A stretch of DNA of 64,000 nucleotides from the NCBI RefSeq assembly GCF_030814655.1, contig NZ_JAUSVK010000001.1, forward strand, positions 6,207,001-6,271,000, written 5' to 3'. Below are positions 41,292 through 50,576 of the stretch, piece by piece (positions within the stretch are counted from its first letter, which is position 1; every line of letters begins with the position of its first letter). The stretch is from Labrys monachus. Its GTDB lineage: Bacteria; Pseudomonadota; Alphaproteobacteria; Rhizobiales; Labraceae. A program made the translations under genes and the position numbers. Under the pieces are notes generated by a model, which was given only the letters and a program-made list of their open reading frames with translations, searched no databases and was not told where the DNA came from.

Positions 41292-42341
41292 CTACTGGCC
41301 GAGCCAGGCGTTGAAGCGCTTGGTGAGATCTTCGATATTGTCGTTCCAGAAATCAATATCGATCGAGATGGAGTCGGTCATATTGGCCGGATTGGTCGGC
41401 AGGTCGGCGGCGAGGTCGGCGGGAACCGCCGCCGCGGCCGCCTTGTTCGGCAGGCCATAGGCGATGTCCAGCGGCAGCTTGGACTGGTTCTCCGGCTGGC
41501 TGGCGAAGGCGATGAAGTCCATCGCCTCGTCCTTGTTCGGGCTGCCCTTCAGGATGACCCAGCTGTCGACGGCATAGATGCTGCCCGGCCACACGCCCTT
41601 GAAATGCGTGCCTTCGGTCTTGTTGATGCCGGTGATGCGGCCGTTATAGGCCGAGGTCATCACCACCTGGCCGGATTTGAGCAGCTGCAGCGGCTGGGCG
41701 CCCGATTCCCACCAGATCATGTCGCCCTTGATCGCATCGAGCTTCTTGAAGGCGCGGTCGACGCCGCCGGGCGCGCGCAGCACGGTGTAGACGTCCTTGG
41801 GCGCGACGCCGTCCGCCATCAGAGCGAATTCGAGCGCATATTTCGGGCCGCGGCGCAGGGCGCGCTTGCCGGGGAACTTCTTGGTATCCCAGAAATCGGC
41901 CCAGGATTTCGGCGCTTCCTTCAGCTTGTCGCCGTCATAGGTGATCATGGTCGACCACACGATGGCGCCGACGCCGCACTCGCTCACCGCGCTGTCGAGG
42001 AACTTGTCCTTGCCGCCGAGCTTGCTCCAGTCGATCGGCTCATAGATGCCGTCGGCGCAGCCGATCGCCAGCTCGTCGGCCTCGACCTGCACGGCGTCCC
42101 AGTTCGGCGTGCCGGCCTTGACCTTGGCCTCCAGCACGCCGATGCCGCCGTCCCATGATTCGTCGAGCACCGGCTTGCCGATCTTGGCGGAGAAGGGCTT
42201 GAAATAGATCTTGCGCTGCGCGTCCTGGTAGTTGCCGCCCCAGGAGACGACCGTGAGGTCGCGGGCCGAGGCCAGGCTCAGGCCGGCGAGCACCAGGCCC
42301 GCCGCCATGCCGGACGCGGATAGAGCATGCTTGAAGATCAT
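41292..42341 (-). CDS. ABC transporter substrate-binding protein, spermidine/putrescine (PotD) type
   Basis: 349 residues from ATG 42341, with AGAGGGAAG as ribosome site. Signal peptide cleavage is near SLASA-RD. The mature start is LTVVSWGGNYQDAQRKIYF, a pattern shared with opine and polyamine binding proteins of this family. WDAVQVEADELAIGC and IWWESGAQPLQLLKSGQVVM line the pocket. It captures the ligand in the periplasm for the downstream permease pair. The ligand is not deducible; the neighbours suggest a compound oxidised by the HisD-family enzyme. Confidence 0.9.
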   Translation of the reverse strand: MIFKHALSASGMAAGLVLAGLSLASARDLTVVSWGGNYQDAQRKIYFKPFSAKIGKPVLDESWDGGIGVLEAKVKAGTPNWDAVQVEADELAIGCADGIYEPIDWSKLGGKDKFLDSAVSECGVGAIVWSTMITYDGDKLKEAPKSWADFWDTKKFPGKRALRRGPKYALEFALMADGVAPKDVYTVLRAPGGVDRAFKKLDAIKGDMIWWESGAQPLQLLKSGQVVMTSAYNGRITGINKTEGTHFKGVWPGSIYAVDSWVILKGSPNKDEAMDFIAFASQPENQSKLPLDIAYGLPNKAAAAAVPADLAADLPTNPANMTDSISIDIDFWNDNIEDLTKRFNAWLGQ

Positions 42342-42513
42342 CGTCGACTTCCCTCTGGTTGATTGTTTCCGCATCGGCCGGGGCGGCTGCCGTCACCTTC
42401 CCGGCGATCGGTCCGTCCCGCCCGGCGTTGCGCGACCGTCGCCGTATGGACGGATCCATCCGACCCTCAAGCCCGCCGCGTAGCAATGGCTCGCCCCTGC
42501 GCCGTTGAATAAA

Positions 42514-43821
42514 CTAGACGCCGATCTCCGCCAGCAGCTGCTGCGGCGCGAGCCGCAGGGCCGCTGCGCGGCGATGGCCCTCCAGGCCCTCGCTGGCGCT
42601 CTGGCGGATCGCCGGCGGCGCCACCGCGGCGACGCCCCGCTCGTCGAGCCATTGATGCGTGCATGTCTTGAGATAGGAGCCCACCCACAAGCCGCCGGTG
42701 TAGCGGCCGGCGCCCATCGTAGGCAGCGTATGGTTGGTACCGCAACATTTATCCGAATAGACCACGCTGGCCGACACGCCGATGAAGAGCGAACCGTAAT
42801 TGCGCAGCCTGGCCGCCGTCGCCTGCGGATCCCTGGTGTGGACCTCGAGATGCTCGGCGGCGATGAAGTCGGAATAAGCGAGCATCGCCGCCTCGTCGGC
42901 GCAGACGACGATCTCGCCGTAATCGCGCCAGGCCGGGCCGGCGACGGCCGCGGTCGACAGGCCCGGCAGCAGGCGCTCCACTTCCGCCCGCACCGCTTCG
43001 GCGAGCGCGCGGTCGGTGGTGATCAGGCCGACGCGGGTGCGCACGTCGTGCTCGGCCTGGGCGAGGAGATCGATGGCGATGGTCACGGCATTGCCGGTCT
43101 CGTCGGCGACGACGAAGATCTCGCTCGGCCCGGCGAGCTGGTCGATGCCGACGAGGCCGAACACCTGCCGCTTGGCCTCGTTGACGAAGGCGTTGCCCGG
43201 GCCGAAGATCTTGTCGACGGCGGGGATGCTCTGCGTGCCATGGGCCATGGCGGCGATCGCCTGGGCGCCGCCGACGCGGAAGATGCGGTCGGCTCCCGAC
43301 AGGTGGCAGCCGGCGACCATCGCCTGGTGGGCGCCGGGCGGCAGGCAGGCGACGACCTCGTCGCAGCCGGCGACCTTGGCCGGCACGATGGTCATCACCG
43401 GCGCCGACAGCAGCGGATAGCGCCCGCCCGGCACATAGGCGCCGACCTTGGCGATCGGGATGACGCGATGGCCGAGATGGAGGCCGGGCAGCAGCTCGAC
43501 TTCCAGCGGCAGGAGGGTGGCGCGCTGCGCCTCGGCGAAGGCCCTGACCTGGGCGATGGCGAATTCGGTATCGGCCCGCGTCTGCGGATCGAGGGCGTCG
43601 ACCGCCGCCTGCCGCTCGGCCGGCGACACCTCGAAGCGCTCGACCTCGACACGGTCGAACTCGCGCGAATAATGCCGCAGCGCCTCGTCGCCGCGGCTGC
43701 GGACGTCGTCGATCACCGCCTTGACCGTCGCCTCCACCGGGGCGTTGTCGGTCCAGGCGCTGCGCTCCGGCGCCTTGACGCGCATGATCCTGGCTTCGAC
43801 GGCGGGGTCGAGAATGGGCAT
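42514..43821 (-). CDS. histidinol dehydrogenase-family enzyme, HpsN (sulfopropanediol dehydrogenase)-like
   Basis: 435 residues from ATG 43821, with GGAG upstream. HisD fold: [58 protein letters not shown] (zinc ligands Gln/His) and AAEHLEVHT. It is not in a his operon. The C-terminal [20 protein letters not shown] and [14 protein letters not shown] follow the catabolic HisD paralogues such as HpsN, which oxidises 2,3-dihydroxypropane-1-sulfonate, rather than histidinol dehydrogenase proper. It lies 172 bp upstream of the PotDABC-type transporter, so the transported compound is probably its substrate or precursor. Confidence 0.75.
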   Translation of the reverse strand: MPILDPAVEARIMRVKAPERSAWTDNAPVEATVKAVIDDVRSRGDEALRHYSREFDRVEVERFEVSPAERQAAVDALDPQTRADTEFAIAQVRAFAEAQRATLLPLEVELLPGLHLGHRVIPIAKVGAYVPGGRYPLLSAPVMTIVPAKVAGCDEVVACLPPGAHQAMVAGCHLSGADRIFRVGGAQAIAAMAHGTQSIPAVDKIFGPGNAFVNEAKRQVFGLVGIDQLAGPSEIFVVADETGNAVTIAIDLLAQAEHDVRTRVGLITTDRALAEAVRAEVERLLPGLSTAAVAGPAWRDYGEIVVCADEAAMLAYSDFIAAEHLEVHTRDPQATAARLRNYGSLFIGVSASVVYSDKCCGTNHTLPTMGAGRYTGGLWVGSYLKTCTHQWLDERGVAAVAPPAIRQSASEGLEGHRRAAALRLAPQQLLAEIGV

Positions 43822-43965
43822 CGGCGGATATCTCCGGGGGAAGAACGGTCGGCCGACACTCGGTTCTGCGGGTGAGTTGCGCAATCGGGGGGACGGGGTT
43901 CGTTTAATATATTCACCACTTCGCCCGTCATGCTATCAAGCCGGCGCCACGGCGGGGAGGACAGC

Positions 43966-44511
43966 ATGAAGATCGGGCACAGGCTTCGCGAGCTTCGCAA
44001 CCGCCGCAAGCTCAGCGTGCGGGAGGTGGCGGCGCGCTCGGGCGTCAGCCATTCCTCGATCTCGCTGATCGAGCGCGACATGATCAGCCCCTCGCTCGAC
44101 ACGCTGCACGCCGTCCTCGACGCGCTCGGCACCACGCTGCCGGGATTCTTCCTCGACCTGCAATCGGCCCTGCCCCAGAGCCCGTTCTACCGCGCGGCGG
44201 ACCTCACCGAGATCGGCCGGCCGGATACGGTCTCCTACCGGGTGATCGGGCTCGGCTATCCCAACAAATCGATGCTGATGCTGCACGAGACCTATGCCCC
44301 CGGCGCCGATACGGGCGAGGCCTATGCCCATTCGGCGCAGGAGGGCGGCATGGTGCTGAGCGGCGCGGTGGAGATCACCGTCGACGGGCAGACCGAGATC
44401 CTGCGCCCCGGCGACGGCTATTATTTCGACAGCCGCCTGCCGCACCGCTTCCGCAACGTCTCGGACGGACGCAGCGAGATCGTCAGCGCCATCACGCCGC
44501 CGACTTATTGA
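43966..44511 (+). CDS. XRE-cupin regulator, PuuR-like
   Basis: 181 residues from ATG 43966, with GGAGGACAG upstream. The HTH is residues 4-60 (RLRELRNRRKLSVREVAARS, GVSHSSISLIERDMISPS). The cupin is about residues 105-180 (EAYAHSAQEGGMVLSGAVEI, RPGDGYYFDSRLPHRFRN). Family members such as PuuR repress polyamine or amine catabolism. It is divergent from the HisD-family gene; an AT-rich TTTAATATATTC at 43903-43914 in the 144-bp gap is the likely control site. It is therefore the presumed regulator of both directions. Confidence 0.88.
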   Translation: MKIGHRLRELRNRRKLSVREVAARSGVSHSSISLIERDMISPSLDTLHAVLDALGTTLPGFFLDLQSALPQSPFYRAADLTEIGRPDTVSYRVIGLGYPNKSMLMLHETYAPGADTGEAYAHSAQEGGMVLSGAVEITVDGQTEILRPGDGYYFDSRLPHRFRNVSDGRSEIVSAITPPTY

Positions 44512-44559
44512 CGGGGAAGGGCATCCTGTCCGCACGCTCTACAATATGAGAATCGATTG

Positions 44560-44703
44560 CCTTCTCCCGTTGCGGGGAGAAGGTCCCGTCAGGGGGATGA
44601 GGGCCTAAACTTTGACAAAGGTAATTCGACAATCACGCTTGAATTGTCGAAATTTAGACCCTCATCCGGCGCTGCGCGCCACCTTCTCCCAGCCGGGAGA
44701 AGG
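44560..44703. repeat. repeat family A, two-armed copy without a gene
   Basis: CCTTCTCCCGTTGCGGGGAGAAGG plus GATGAGGGCCTAAAC is mirrored by TTTAGACCCTCATC plus CCTTCTCCCAGCCGGGAGAAGG. The spacer of about 45 bp contains the inverted pair AATTCGACAA/TTGTCGAA. This is the cleanest gene-free version of the element carrying the DUF559 gene at 54942-55456. Confidence 0.8.
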
Positions 44704-44776
44704 AAAATCGCGCCGTTTCCGTAGAGCTGGAGCGGATGGTCGAGACGTCCGCCTCTTGGAAGCGTTGCGCCTGCGG

Positions 44777-44810
44777 GAAGAGGCAGGCTGGAAGCCTGCG
44801 GTCCCAGGGG
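44777..44810. repeat. repeat family E, copy 3, abutting typA
   Basis: GAAGAGGCAGGCTGGAAGCC, then TGCGGTCCCAGGGG, ends one base before the typA stop codon (44812-44814). Confidence 0.7.
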
Positions 44811-44811
44811 C

Positions 44812-46638
44812 TTACGCGGCCGCCTCGCGGGCGCGGTCGGCCTTCTTGCGCTCGTTGGGGTCGAGGATCGCCTTGCGCAGGCGGATCGACTTCGGCGTGA
44901 CCTCGAGCAGCTCGTCGTCCTGGATCCAGGCGATCGACTTCTCCAGCGTCATCTTGATCGGCGGGGTCAGGCGCACCGCTTCGTCCTTGCCGGAGGCGCG
45001 GACATTGGTGAGCTTCTTGCCCTTGAGCACGTTCACTTCGAGGTCGTTCTCGCGGGTATGCTCGCCGACGATCATGCCCTGATAGACCTTCCAGCCGGGC
45101 TCGATCATCATCGGGCCGCGATCTTCCAGGTTCCACAGCGCATAGGCGACGGCTTCGCCGGCATCGGTCGATATCAGCACGCCATTGCGGCGGCCGGCGA
45201 CTTCGCCCTTGAACGGCGCGTAGGCGTGGAACAGCCGGTTCATCACCGCGGTGCCGCGCGTGTCGGTCAGCAATTCGCCCTGATAGCCGATGAGGCCGCG
45301 GGTCGGGGCGTAGAAGACGAGGCGCTGGCGGTTGCCGCCGGAGGGACGCATCTCGATCATGTCCGCCTTGCGCTCGGACATCTTCTGCACGACGACGCCG
45401 GAGAACTCCTCGTCGACGTCGATCACCACTTCCTCGATCGGCTCCAGCAGCTCGCCGCTCGCCGGATCCTTCTGGAAGACGACGCGCGGGCGCGACACGC
45501 CGAGCTCGAAGCCTTCGCGGCGCATCACCTCGATGAGGATGGCGAGCTGCAATTCGCCGCGGCCGGAGACGATGAACGAGTCCTTGTCGGCGGATTCCTC
45601 GATCTTGAGGGCGACGTTGCCTTCGGCCTCCTTGAGCAGCCGGTCGCGGATGACGCGGCTGGTCACCTTGTCGCCCTCGGTGCCGGCGAGCGGGGAATCA
45701 TTGACCATGAAGGTCATCGACACCGTCGGCGGGTCGATGGGCTGGGCGACGATGCCCTGCGTCACCTCGAGCGCGCAGAAGGTGTCGGCGACGGTGCCGA
45801 GCGTCAGGCCCGCGATGGCGACGATGTCGCCGGCTTCGGCTTCCTCCACCGGCTGGCGCTCGATGCCGCGGAAGGCGAGGACCTTGGAGACGCGACCCTG
45901 CTCGACGACCTTGCCGTCGACGCCGATCGCCTTGATCGGCATGTTGGCCTTGAGCACGCCGGAGGAGATGCGGCCGGTGATGATGCGGCCGAGATAGGGA
46001 TTGGCCTCCAGGATGGTGCCGAGCATGCGGAACGGACCGGGCTCGACCGTCGGCTGCTTGACGTGCTGGAGCACGAGATCGAACAGCGGCGCCATGCCGT
46101 CATCCTGCGAGCCGTCGGCCGAGAGGGCCATCCAGCCCTGCTTGGACGAACCGTAGAGGATGGGGAAGTCGAGCTGGTCGTCGGTGGCGTCGAGCGCGGC
46201 GAAGAGGTCGAACACTTCGTTGACCACCTCGGTCGGGCGCGCGTCCTGCTTGTCGACCTTGTTGATGGCGACGATCGGCTTGAGGCCGATCTTCAGGGCC
46301 TTCGACACCACGAACTTGGTCTGCGGCATCGGGCCTTCGGCGGCGTCGACCAGCACGATCGCACCGTCGACCATGTTGAGGATGCGCTCCACCTCGCCGC
46401 CGAAATCGGCGTGGCCGGGGGTGTCGACGATGTTGATGCGGACATCCTTCCAGACGATCGAGGTCGCCTTGGCCAGGATGGTGATGCCGCGTTCCTTTTC
46501 GAGGTCGTTGGAGTCCATCACGCGCTCGGCCACGCGCTGGTTGTCCCGGAAGGCGCCGGACTGCCGCAGCAGCTGGTCGACCAATGTCGTCTTGCCATGG
46601 TCGACGTGCGCGATGATGGCGATGTTGCGAAGTTGCAT
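44812..46638 (-). CDS. typA: translational GTPase TypA/BipA
   Basis: 608 residues from ATG 46638, the normal family length. G1 is AHVDHGKTT (residues 10-18), switch II is DTPGHADFGGEVERIL, and G4 is AINKVDKQDARP. The C-terminal domain includes PTRGLIGYQGELLTDTRG and YKVYQG/IVGEHTREND-type sequence (here GMIVGEHTRENDLEVNVL). It binds the ribosome under stress and helps 50S assembly. It is a single gene. The larger frames on either strand here are shadows. Confidence 0.97.
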   Translation of the reverse strand: MQLRNIAIIAHVDHGKTTLVDQLLRQSGAFRDNQRVAERVMDSNDLEKERGITILAKATSIVWKDVRINIVDTPGHADFGGEVERILNMVDGAIVLVDAAEGPMPQTKFVVSKALKIGLKPIVAINKVDKQDARPTEVVNEVFDLFAALDATDDQLDFPILYGSSKQGWMALSADGSQDDGMAPLFDLVLQHVKQPTVEPGPFRMLGTILEANPYLGRIITGRISSGVLKANMPIKAIGVDGKVVEQGRVSKVLAFRGIERQPVEEAEAGDIVAIAGLTLGTVADTFCALEVTQGIVAQPIDPPTVSMTFMVNDSPLAGTEGDKVTSRVIRDRLLKEAEGNVALKIEESADKDSFIVSGRGELQLAILIEVMRREGFELGVSRPRVVFQKDPASGELLEPIEEVVIDVDEEFSGVVVQKMSERKADMIEMRPSGGNRQRLVFYAPTRGLIGYQGELLTDTRGTAVMNRLFHAYAPFKGEVAGRRNGVLISTDAGEAVAYALWNLEDRGPMMIEPGWKVYQGMIVGEHTRENDLEVNVLKGKKLTNVRASGKDEAVRLTPPIKMTLEKSIAWIQDDELLEVTPKSIRLRKAILDPNERKKADRAREAAA

Positions 46639-46769
46639 GATAAACCGGGTTTCCGCGCCTGCTGACCCCTGCCGGCCGGCGCTCTGCGAGTGATGGTCTG
46701 TCGGATTTTGCGCCGCAATATCACAAAGCAGGGGCCGGCGGCAATGCCGCGCGGACGGAATGATTCCCG

Positions 46770-46847
46770 GAGCGCGGACATCCCTGCCCGCTCTTCCCGA
46801 GGGACCGGTGCCTCCAGGAGCGGACGGGGATGTCCGCGCTCCGGAAA
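46770..46847. repeat. repeat family C, hairpin copy
   Basis: GGAGCGCGGACATCCCTGCC (46771-46790) is mirrored by GGGGATGTCCGCGCTCC at about 46829-46845. It fills the gap between typA and the methyltransferase gene. Related copies occur at 15423, 22868, 36556, 37876, 52732, 61186 and 61352. Confidence 0.7.
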
Positions 46848-46850
46848 AGC

Positions 46851-47618
46851 CTACCGTTTCGCCACGAACACCGCGGTGTCGAGGGTGAAGGTGCCGTCCT
46901 CCTCGACGGCGAAATGCTCGCGCACCTCCGCCGAGGTCACCGCCTGCAGGGCGCGGATCGCCTCGACGAAGACGGGCGGCGTGCGCATGCGGGCGATCCA
47001 CGAGGTGAAGTCGAGCCGCAGGCGCATGGCGCGCGTCGCGGTCACCGTGAAGCCGGCCGCCGCCAGCATCGCCTCCCATTCGGCCACCGTATAGTCGCGC
47101 ACATGCGAGGGGTCGCGCAGCATCTCGATCGTCTGCAGGAAGGTGTCGCTCACCGGCCGCGGCGGCGCCGTCACGTCGGCGAACACCAGCGTGCCGCCTT
47201 CGGCGGCGACGCGGAAGGCCTCGCGCAGGGCGGCGGGGACGTCGCCCCAGTGATGGGCGCTGAAGCGGCTCATCACCATGTCGAAGCTGCCGTCGGCGAA
47301 GGGCAGATGCTCGGCCGAGCCCTGCTGCGTCCGGATATTGGCGAGGCCGCGCCGGGCCGCCTCGCCGGCCACCGCGGCCAGCATGTCCGCGGACAGGTCA
47401 TAGGCGGTGACCGTGCCGGCGAAGGGCGACGCGGCGAAGCTGACATGGCCGCCGCCGCAGCCCAGATCGAGCACGCGCGCCGGGCGCGCCGCGGCGACCT
47501 CGGCGGCCATGGCCTCGAGATCCTCGCCCCGGGCGTGGACGACGCTCGCGACATAGGCGGCGGCCTGCGAGCCGAATTGATGGGTGACCAGTGTTTCCAG
47601 AGCGGCCGAGCGGGCCAT
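46851..47618 (-). CDS. class I SAM-dependent methyltransferase (UbiE/COQ5-like)
   Basis: 255 residues. SAM motif I is VLDLGCGGGHVSFAAS (about residues 48-63); then come VTAYDLSADMLAAVAGEA, the NIRTQQGSAEHLPFADGSFD region and MSRFSAHHWGDVPAALRE. It is a small-molecule methyltransferase of unknown substrate. It is divergent from an MmyB-type regulator with an inverted repeat between them, so it is probably that regulator's target. Confidence 0.88.
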   Translation of the reverse strand: MARSAALETLVTHQFGSQAAAYVASVVHARGEDLEAMAAEVAAARPARVLDLGCGGGHVSFAASPFAGTVTAYDLSADMLAAVAGEAARRGLANIRTQQGSAEHLPFADGSFDMVMSRFSAHHWGDVPAALREAFRVAAEGGTLVFADVTAPPRPVSDTFLQTIEMLRDPSHVRDYTVAEWEAMLAAAGFTVTATRAMRLRLDFTSWIARMRTPPVFVEAIRALQAVTSAEVREHFAVEEDGTFTLDTAVFVAKR

Positions 47619-47708
47619 GGCTTTCTCCCTTTGCAGTCTTGTCGCTCCCAGGGGGCCTCCCTGCGGGAGCGACAGGCTGGAAATGTTCTACATCCGTCGT
47701 TACACCGG

Positions 47709-47733
47709 TACCAGATCCAAACTTATCCTGGTA
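47709..47733. promoter_or_regulatory. inverted repeat in the methyltransferase/regulator gap
   Basis: TACCAG (47709-47714) and CTGGTA (47728-47733) are exact inverses across 13 bp, just before the regulator start. They form a plausible autoregulatory operator also covering the divergent methyltransferase promoter. Confidence 0.4.
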
Positions 47734-47744
47734 TGAATGGTGCC

Positions 47745-48536
47745 ATGACACTCGAATCCGACCAGGCGCGGCGCCAGCAGCTCGGGGCGTTCCTGCGCTC
47801 CCAGCGGGCGCGGCTGTCGCCGGCCCTGTTCGGCCTGCCCGGCGGCGCGAGGCGGCGCACGCCCGGCCTGCGGCGCGAGGAGGTCGCCCAGCTCGGCGGC
47901 CTGTCGACGACATGGTACACCTGGCTCGAGCAGGGACGCGACATCTCGCTGTCCGCCCATGCGCTCGGCCGCCTCGCCGGCGTCCTGAAATTCTCGCCCG
48001 CCGAACGCAGCTATCTGTTCGATCTCGCCGGCAAGCGCGATCCGCAGGGCGCCGGCGACGCGGAGCCGGCGGCGCCCGCCGCCCTGCTCGCGGCGCTGGA
48101 GACGGTGGCGGCCCCCGCTTATGTGATCGACCCTCTGTGGAACGCGCTGGGCTGGAACAAGGCCGCCGCCGACCTCTTCACCGGCTGGCTCGACGGCGAC
48201 AACGACCGCAACCTCCTGCATTTCATCTTCCTGAAGCCGGAAGCCCGGCTCCTGATCGAGGATTGGGACGCGCGGGCGCGGCGGGTGATCGCCGAATTCC
48301 GCATCGACTACGGCCACCATCTCGACGAGCCGGCCATGCAGGCGCTGGTCGCCCGGCTGGTGCGCGAAAGCCCCTTCTTCGCCGAGGCCTGGCATGGGCA
48401 CAGCGTCACCGGCCGGGAGGGCGGGCTGCGGCGCTTCAACCATCCCCGGCGCGGCAGGCTGGACTATCAGCAGGTCACCCTCAATCCGACCACCCGCCCG
48501 GACCTCAAATTCGTCATCCTCGTCGGCGGACGCTGA
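47745..48536 (+). CDS. XRE-family regulator with MmyB-like ligand-binding domain
   Basis: 263 residues from ATG 47745 (ATG 47733 possible). The HTH segment (QQLGAFLRSQRARL, RRTPGLRREEVAQLGGLSTT, WYTWLEQGRDIS) is followed by the MmyB-type PAS-like domain (AYVIDPLWNALGWNKAAADL, RNLLHFIFLKPEARL, FRRFNHPRRGRLDYQQVTL-like end). Related proteins bind fatty acids and control small divergent operons. Here the divergent gene encodes a methyltransferase. Confidence 0.88.
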   Translation: MTLESDQARRQQLGAFLRSQRARLSPALFGLPGGARRRTPGLRREEVAQLGGLSTTWYTWLEQGRDISLSAHALGRLAGVLKFSPAERSYLFDLAGKRDPQGAGDAEPAAPAALLAALETVAAPAYVIDPLWNALGWNKAAADLFTGWLDGDNDRNLLHFIFLKPEARLLIEDWDARARRVIAEFRIDYGHHLDEPAMQALVARLVRESPFFAEAWHGHSVTGREGGLRRFNHPRRGRLDYQQVTLNPTTRPDLKFVILVGGR

Positions 48537-48696
48537 GGCGGAAGGCCGATGCCGGGCGAGCCGGCGGCCGGAGCCGCCCGGCCCGCGGCGTCCCTGGCCG
48601 CGGCGTCCTCGGCCTTGCCCCTGAGGGACGCCTCGGATAGGGTCCGCGCCACTTTGCTCGCAAGGGCGCCCCGAGCGACTCTCCGAAGGCTTTTCC

Positions 48697-49650
48697 ATGT
48701 CCCTTGAGACCGATCTTCTGGTCGACCGCCGCCTCCTGCGCCGGAAGCTCACACTATGGCGCGTGCTCGCCTTCCTGTTTCTGGCTGCCGCGCTGCTGGT
48801 CGCCTATGTGACGCTCGGCGGCAACGCTTCCTTCCAGCATCGCGGCGACCATATCGCCCGCGTCAAGGTCAGCGGCTTCATCGGCGACCAGACCGCCAAT
48901 CTGAAGCTGTTCGACGCCATCGCCCGGTCGAGCGCCAAGGCGGTGATCGTCGACATCAATTCGCCGGGGGGCACCACCACCGGCGGCGAGGCGCTCTATG
49001 ACGGCCTGCGCAAATTGTCGGCGGCCAAGCCGACGGTGGCGGTGATCGACGGCCTCGGCGCCTCCGCCGCCTATATGGCGGCGCTCGGCACCGACCATAT
49101 CGTGGCGCGGCGGACCTCGCTCGTCGGCTCGATCGGGGTGCTGGTGCAATATCCCAACTTCACCAGGCTGCTGAACACCATCGGCGTGTCGGTCGAGGCG
49201 GTGAAGTCCTCGCCGCTCAAGGCCGCGCCGGACGGCGTGTCGCCGACCAGCCCGGAGGCCACCGCGGCGCTCGCCTCCATCGTCAACGACACCTATGCCT
49301 GGTTCAAGGGACTGGTTAGGGAACGCCGCGGCTATGACGATGCCGGCCTCGCCGCCGTCTCGGACGGGCGCATCTTCACCGGCAAGCAGGCGCTCGACCT
49401 CAAGCTGATCGACGGCATCGGCGACGAGAGCAATGCGGTCGCCTGGCTGAGCCAGGCCCGGTCGATCGGCAGGGACCTGCCGGTCGAGGACTGGGACAAG
49501 CCCTCGACGAGCTCGTCCTTCCCGTTCGCGCGGGCCGCCGCCTGGCTCGCCGACAGCGCCGGCCTGACGGTGCTGGGCGACGTCCTGCGGGCCGCCCCCG
49601 AGGCGCAACCGGCGGCGCTTGACGGCCTCGTATCGGTTTGGCACCCTTGA
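48697..49650 (+). CDS. sppA: signal peptide peptidase SppA-type S49 protease
   Basis: 317 residues with one N-terminal span (about 22-42), facing the periplasm. The nucleophile Ser is in IDGLGASAAYMAALGTD (about residue 127) and the general base Lys in VKSSPLKAAPDGVS (about residue 179). AVIVDINSPGGTTTGGEALY is the S49 signature. It degrades leftover signal peptides in the membrane. It is followed by ihfB and a LapA-domain gene, a common order in Hyphomicrobiales. Confidence 0.92.
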   Translation: MSLETDLLVDRRLLRRKLTLWRVLAFLFLAAALLVAYVTLGGNASFQHRGDHIARVKVSGFIGDQTANLKLFDAIARSSAKAVIVDINSPGGTTTGGEALYDGLRKLSAAKPTVAVIDGLGASAAYMAALGTDHIVARRTSLVGSIGVLVQYPNFTRLLNTIGVSVEAVKSSPLKAAPDGVSPTSPEATAALASIVNDTYAWFKGLVRERRGYDDAGLAAVSDGRIFTGKQALDLKLIDGIGDESNAVAWLSQARSIGRDLPVEDWDKPSTSSSFPFARAAAWLADSAGLTVLGDVLRAAPEAQPAALDGLVSVWHP

Positions 49651-49815
49651 AACAAAAGCAACGGCCTTCAAAGGCTCCAGCCAAGGTTTCGAGACCGGGT
49701 ATTCCGAAGACAGGCTCCAGCCTTGCCGGGGCCTTGCGCCGCGCGAGAGTTGCGTCGGCCCTGTTCGGGCAGATAGACACGATCGACAACGAAACGAACG
49801 ATTGGCGGGCGTAAG

Positions 49816-50109
49816 ATGATCAAATCCGAACTGGTCCTGAAAATCGCGGAAGCCAATCCGCATCTCTACCAGCGCGACATCGAGAATATCGTCAACGCGA
49901 TCCTCGACGAGATCGCCAACGCCATGGCCAATGGCGACCGCGTCGAGCTGCGCGGCTTCGGGGCCTTCTCGGTCAAGGCACGGCCGGCGCGCATCGGCCG
50001 CAATCCGCGCACCGGCGCCCATGTGCCGGTGGAGGAGAAGTTCGTGCCCTTCTTCAAGACCGGCAAGGACATGCGGCTGCGCCTCAACAAGCCGACGGCC
50101 AAGGCATGA
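49816..50109 (+). CDS. ihfB: integration host factor subunit beta
   Basis: 97 residues, HU/IHF fold. It begins [20 protein letters not shown], with [20 protein letters not shown] and [20 protein letters not shown], the DNA-bending arm with its conserved proline. With IhfA it bends DNA at specific sites. The start has AAG-rich upstream sequence and a 165-bp gap from sppA. Confidence 0.96.
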   Translation: MIKSELVLKIAEANPHLYQRDIENIVNAILDEIANAMANGDRVELRGFGAFSVKARPARIGRNPRTGAHVPVEEKFVPFFKTGKDMRLRLNKPTAKA

Positions 50110-50170
50110 CGGGCGGCAGGGCGCCGGCGAGGCTGAAATCGCCGAGGCGAGGCGGGAACGAGGGCGGGCG

Positions 50171-50527
50171 ATGAAGCGCTTCTTCTATTATCTGGTCCTC
50201 ATTCCCGTCGCGGCGGTGGTGCTGGCCTTCGCCTTCGCCAATCGCGAATGGGTGACGCTGTCGTTCGACCCGCTGAACCCCCAGGCGCCGGCGGCGGCCC
50301 TCGACGCGCCGCTGTTCCTCATCCTGTTCGCCGTGCTGATCCTCGGCGTGCTGCTCGGCGGCTTCTCGGTGTGGCTGAAGCAGGGGCGCCATCGCCGCGC
50401 CGCCCGCCTCGCCCGCGCCGAGGCCGAGCGCTACCGGGCCGAGGCGGAGCACCTCCGGGCGCAGCTCGCGGCGGCCTCGCAGCCGCGCGACAGCCACGCC
50501 ATCCTGCCCTCGCCCGTGCCTTTCTGA
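50171..50527 (+). CDS. LapA-domain (DUF1049) membrane protein
   Basis: 118 residues. Two membrane spans (about 6-24 and 46-68) bracket the motif FANREWVTLSFDPL, then a cytoplasmic coiled coil rich in Arg/Ala/Glu (ARAEAERYRAEAEHLRAQL). This is the LapA pattern, linked to lipopolysaccharide assembly. It follows ihfB by 61 bp in the same direction. Confidence 0.88.
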   Translation: MKRFFYYLVLIPVAAVVLAFAFANREWVTLSFDPLNPQAPAAALDAPLFLILFAVLILGVLLGGFSVWLKQGRHRRAARLARAEAERYRAEAEHLRAQLAAASQPRDSHAILPSPVPF

Positions 50528-50576
50528 GCAGGCTTCCCTTCCCCCGAGCATCGGCCGGTCAAGGCCAGGAGTGCCC

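Noticed and set aside
43822-43884. N-terminal extension of the HisD-family enzyme from an upstream start
   Set aside because: The ribosome site GGAG lies just before ATG 43821 and family members begin there; the extra 21 residues are Arg/Pro-rich.
44654-45136. Minus-strand frame spanning the end of typA and the adjacent repeats
   Set aside because: It overlaps typA in another frame and runs through repeats E and A; no independent coding evidence.
45058-46665. 535-codon frame opposite typA
   Set aside because: Antisense shadow of a highly conserved GTPase; composition Asp/His/Val/Gly-rich with no motif.
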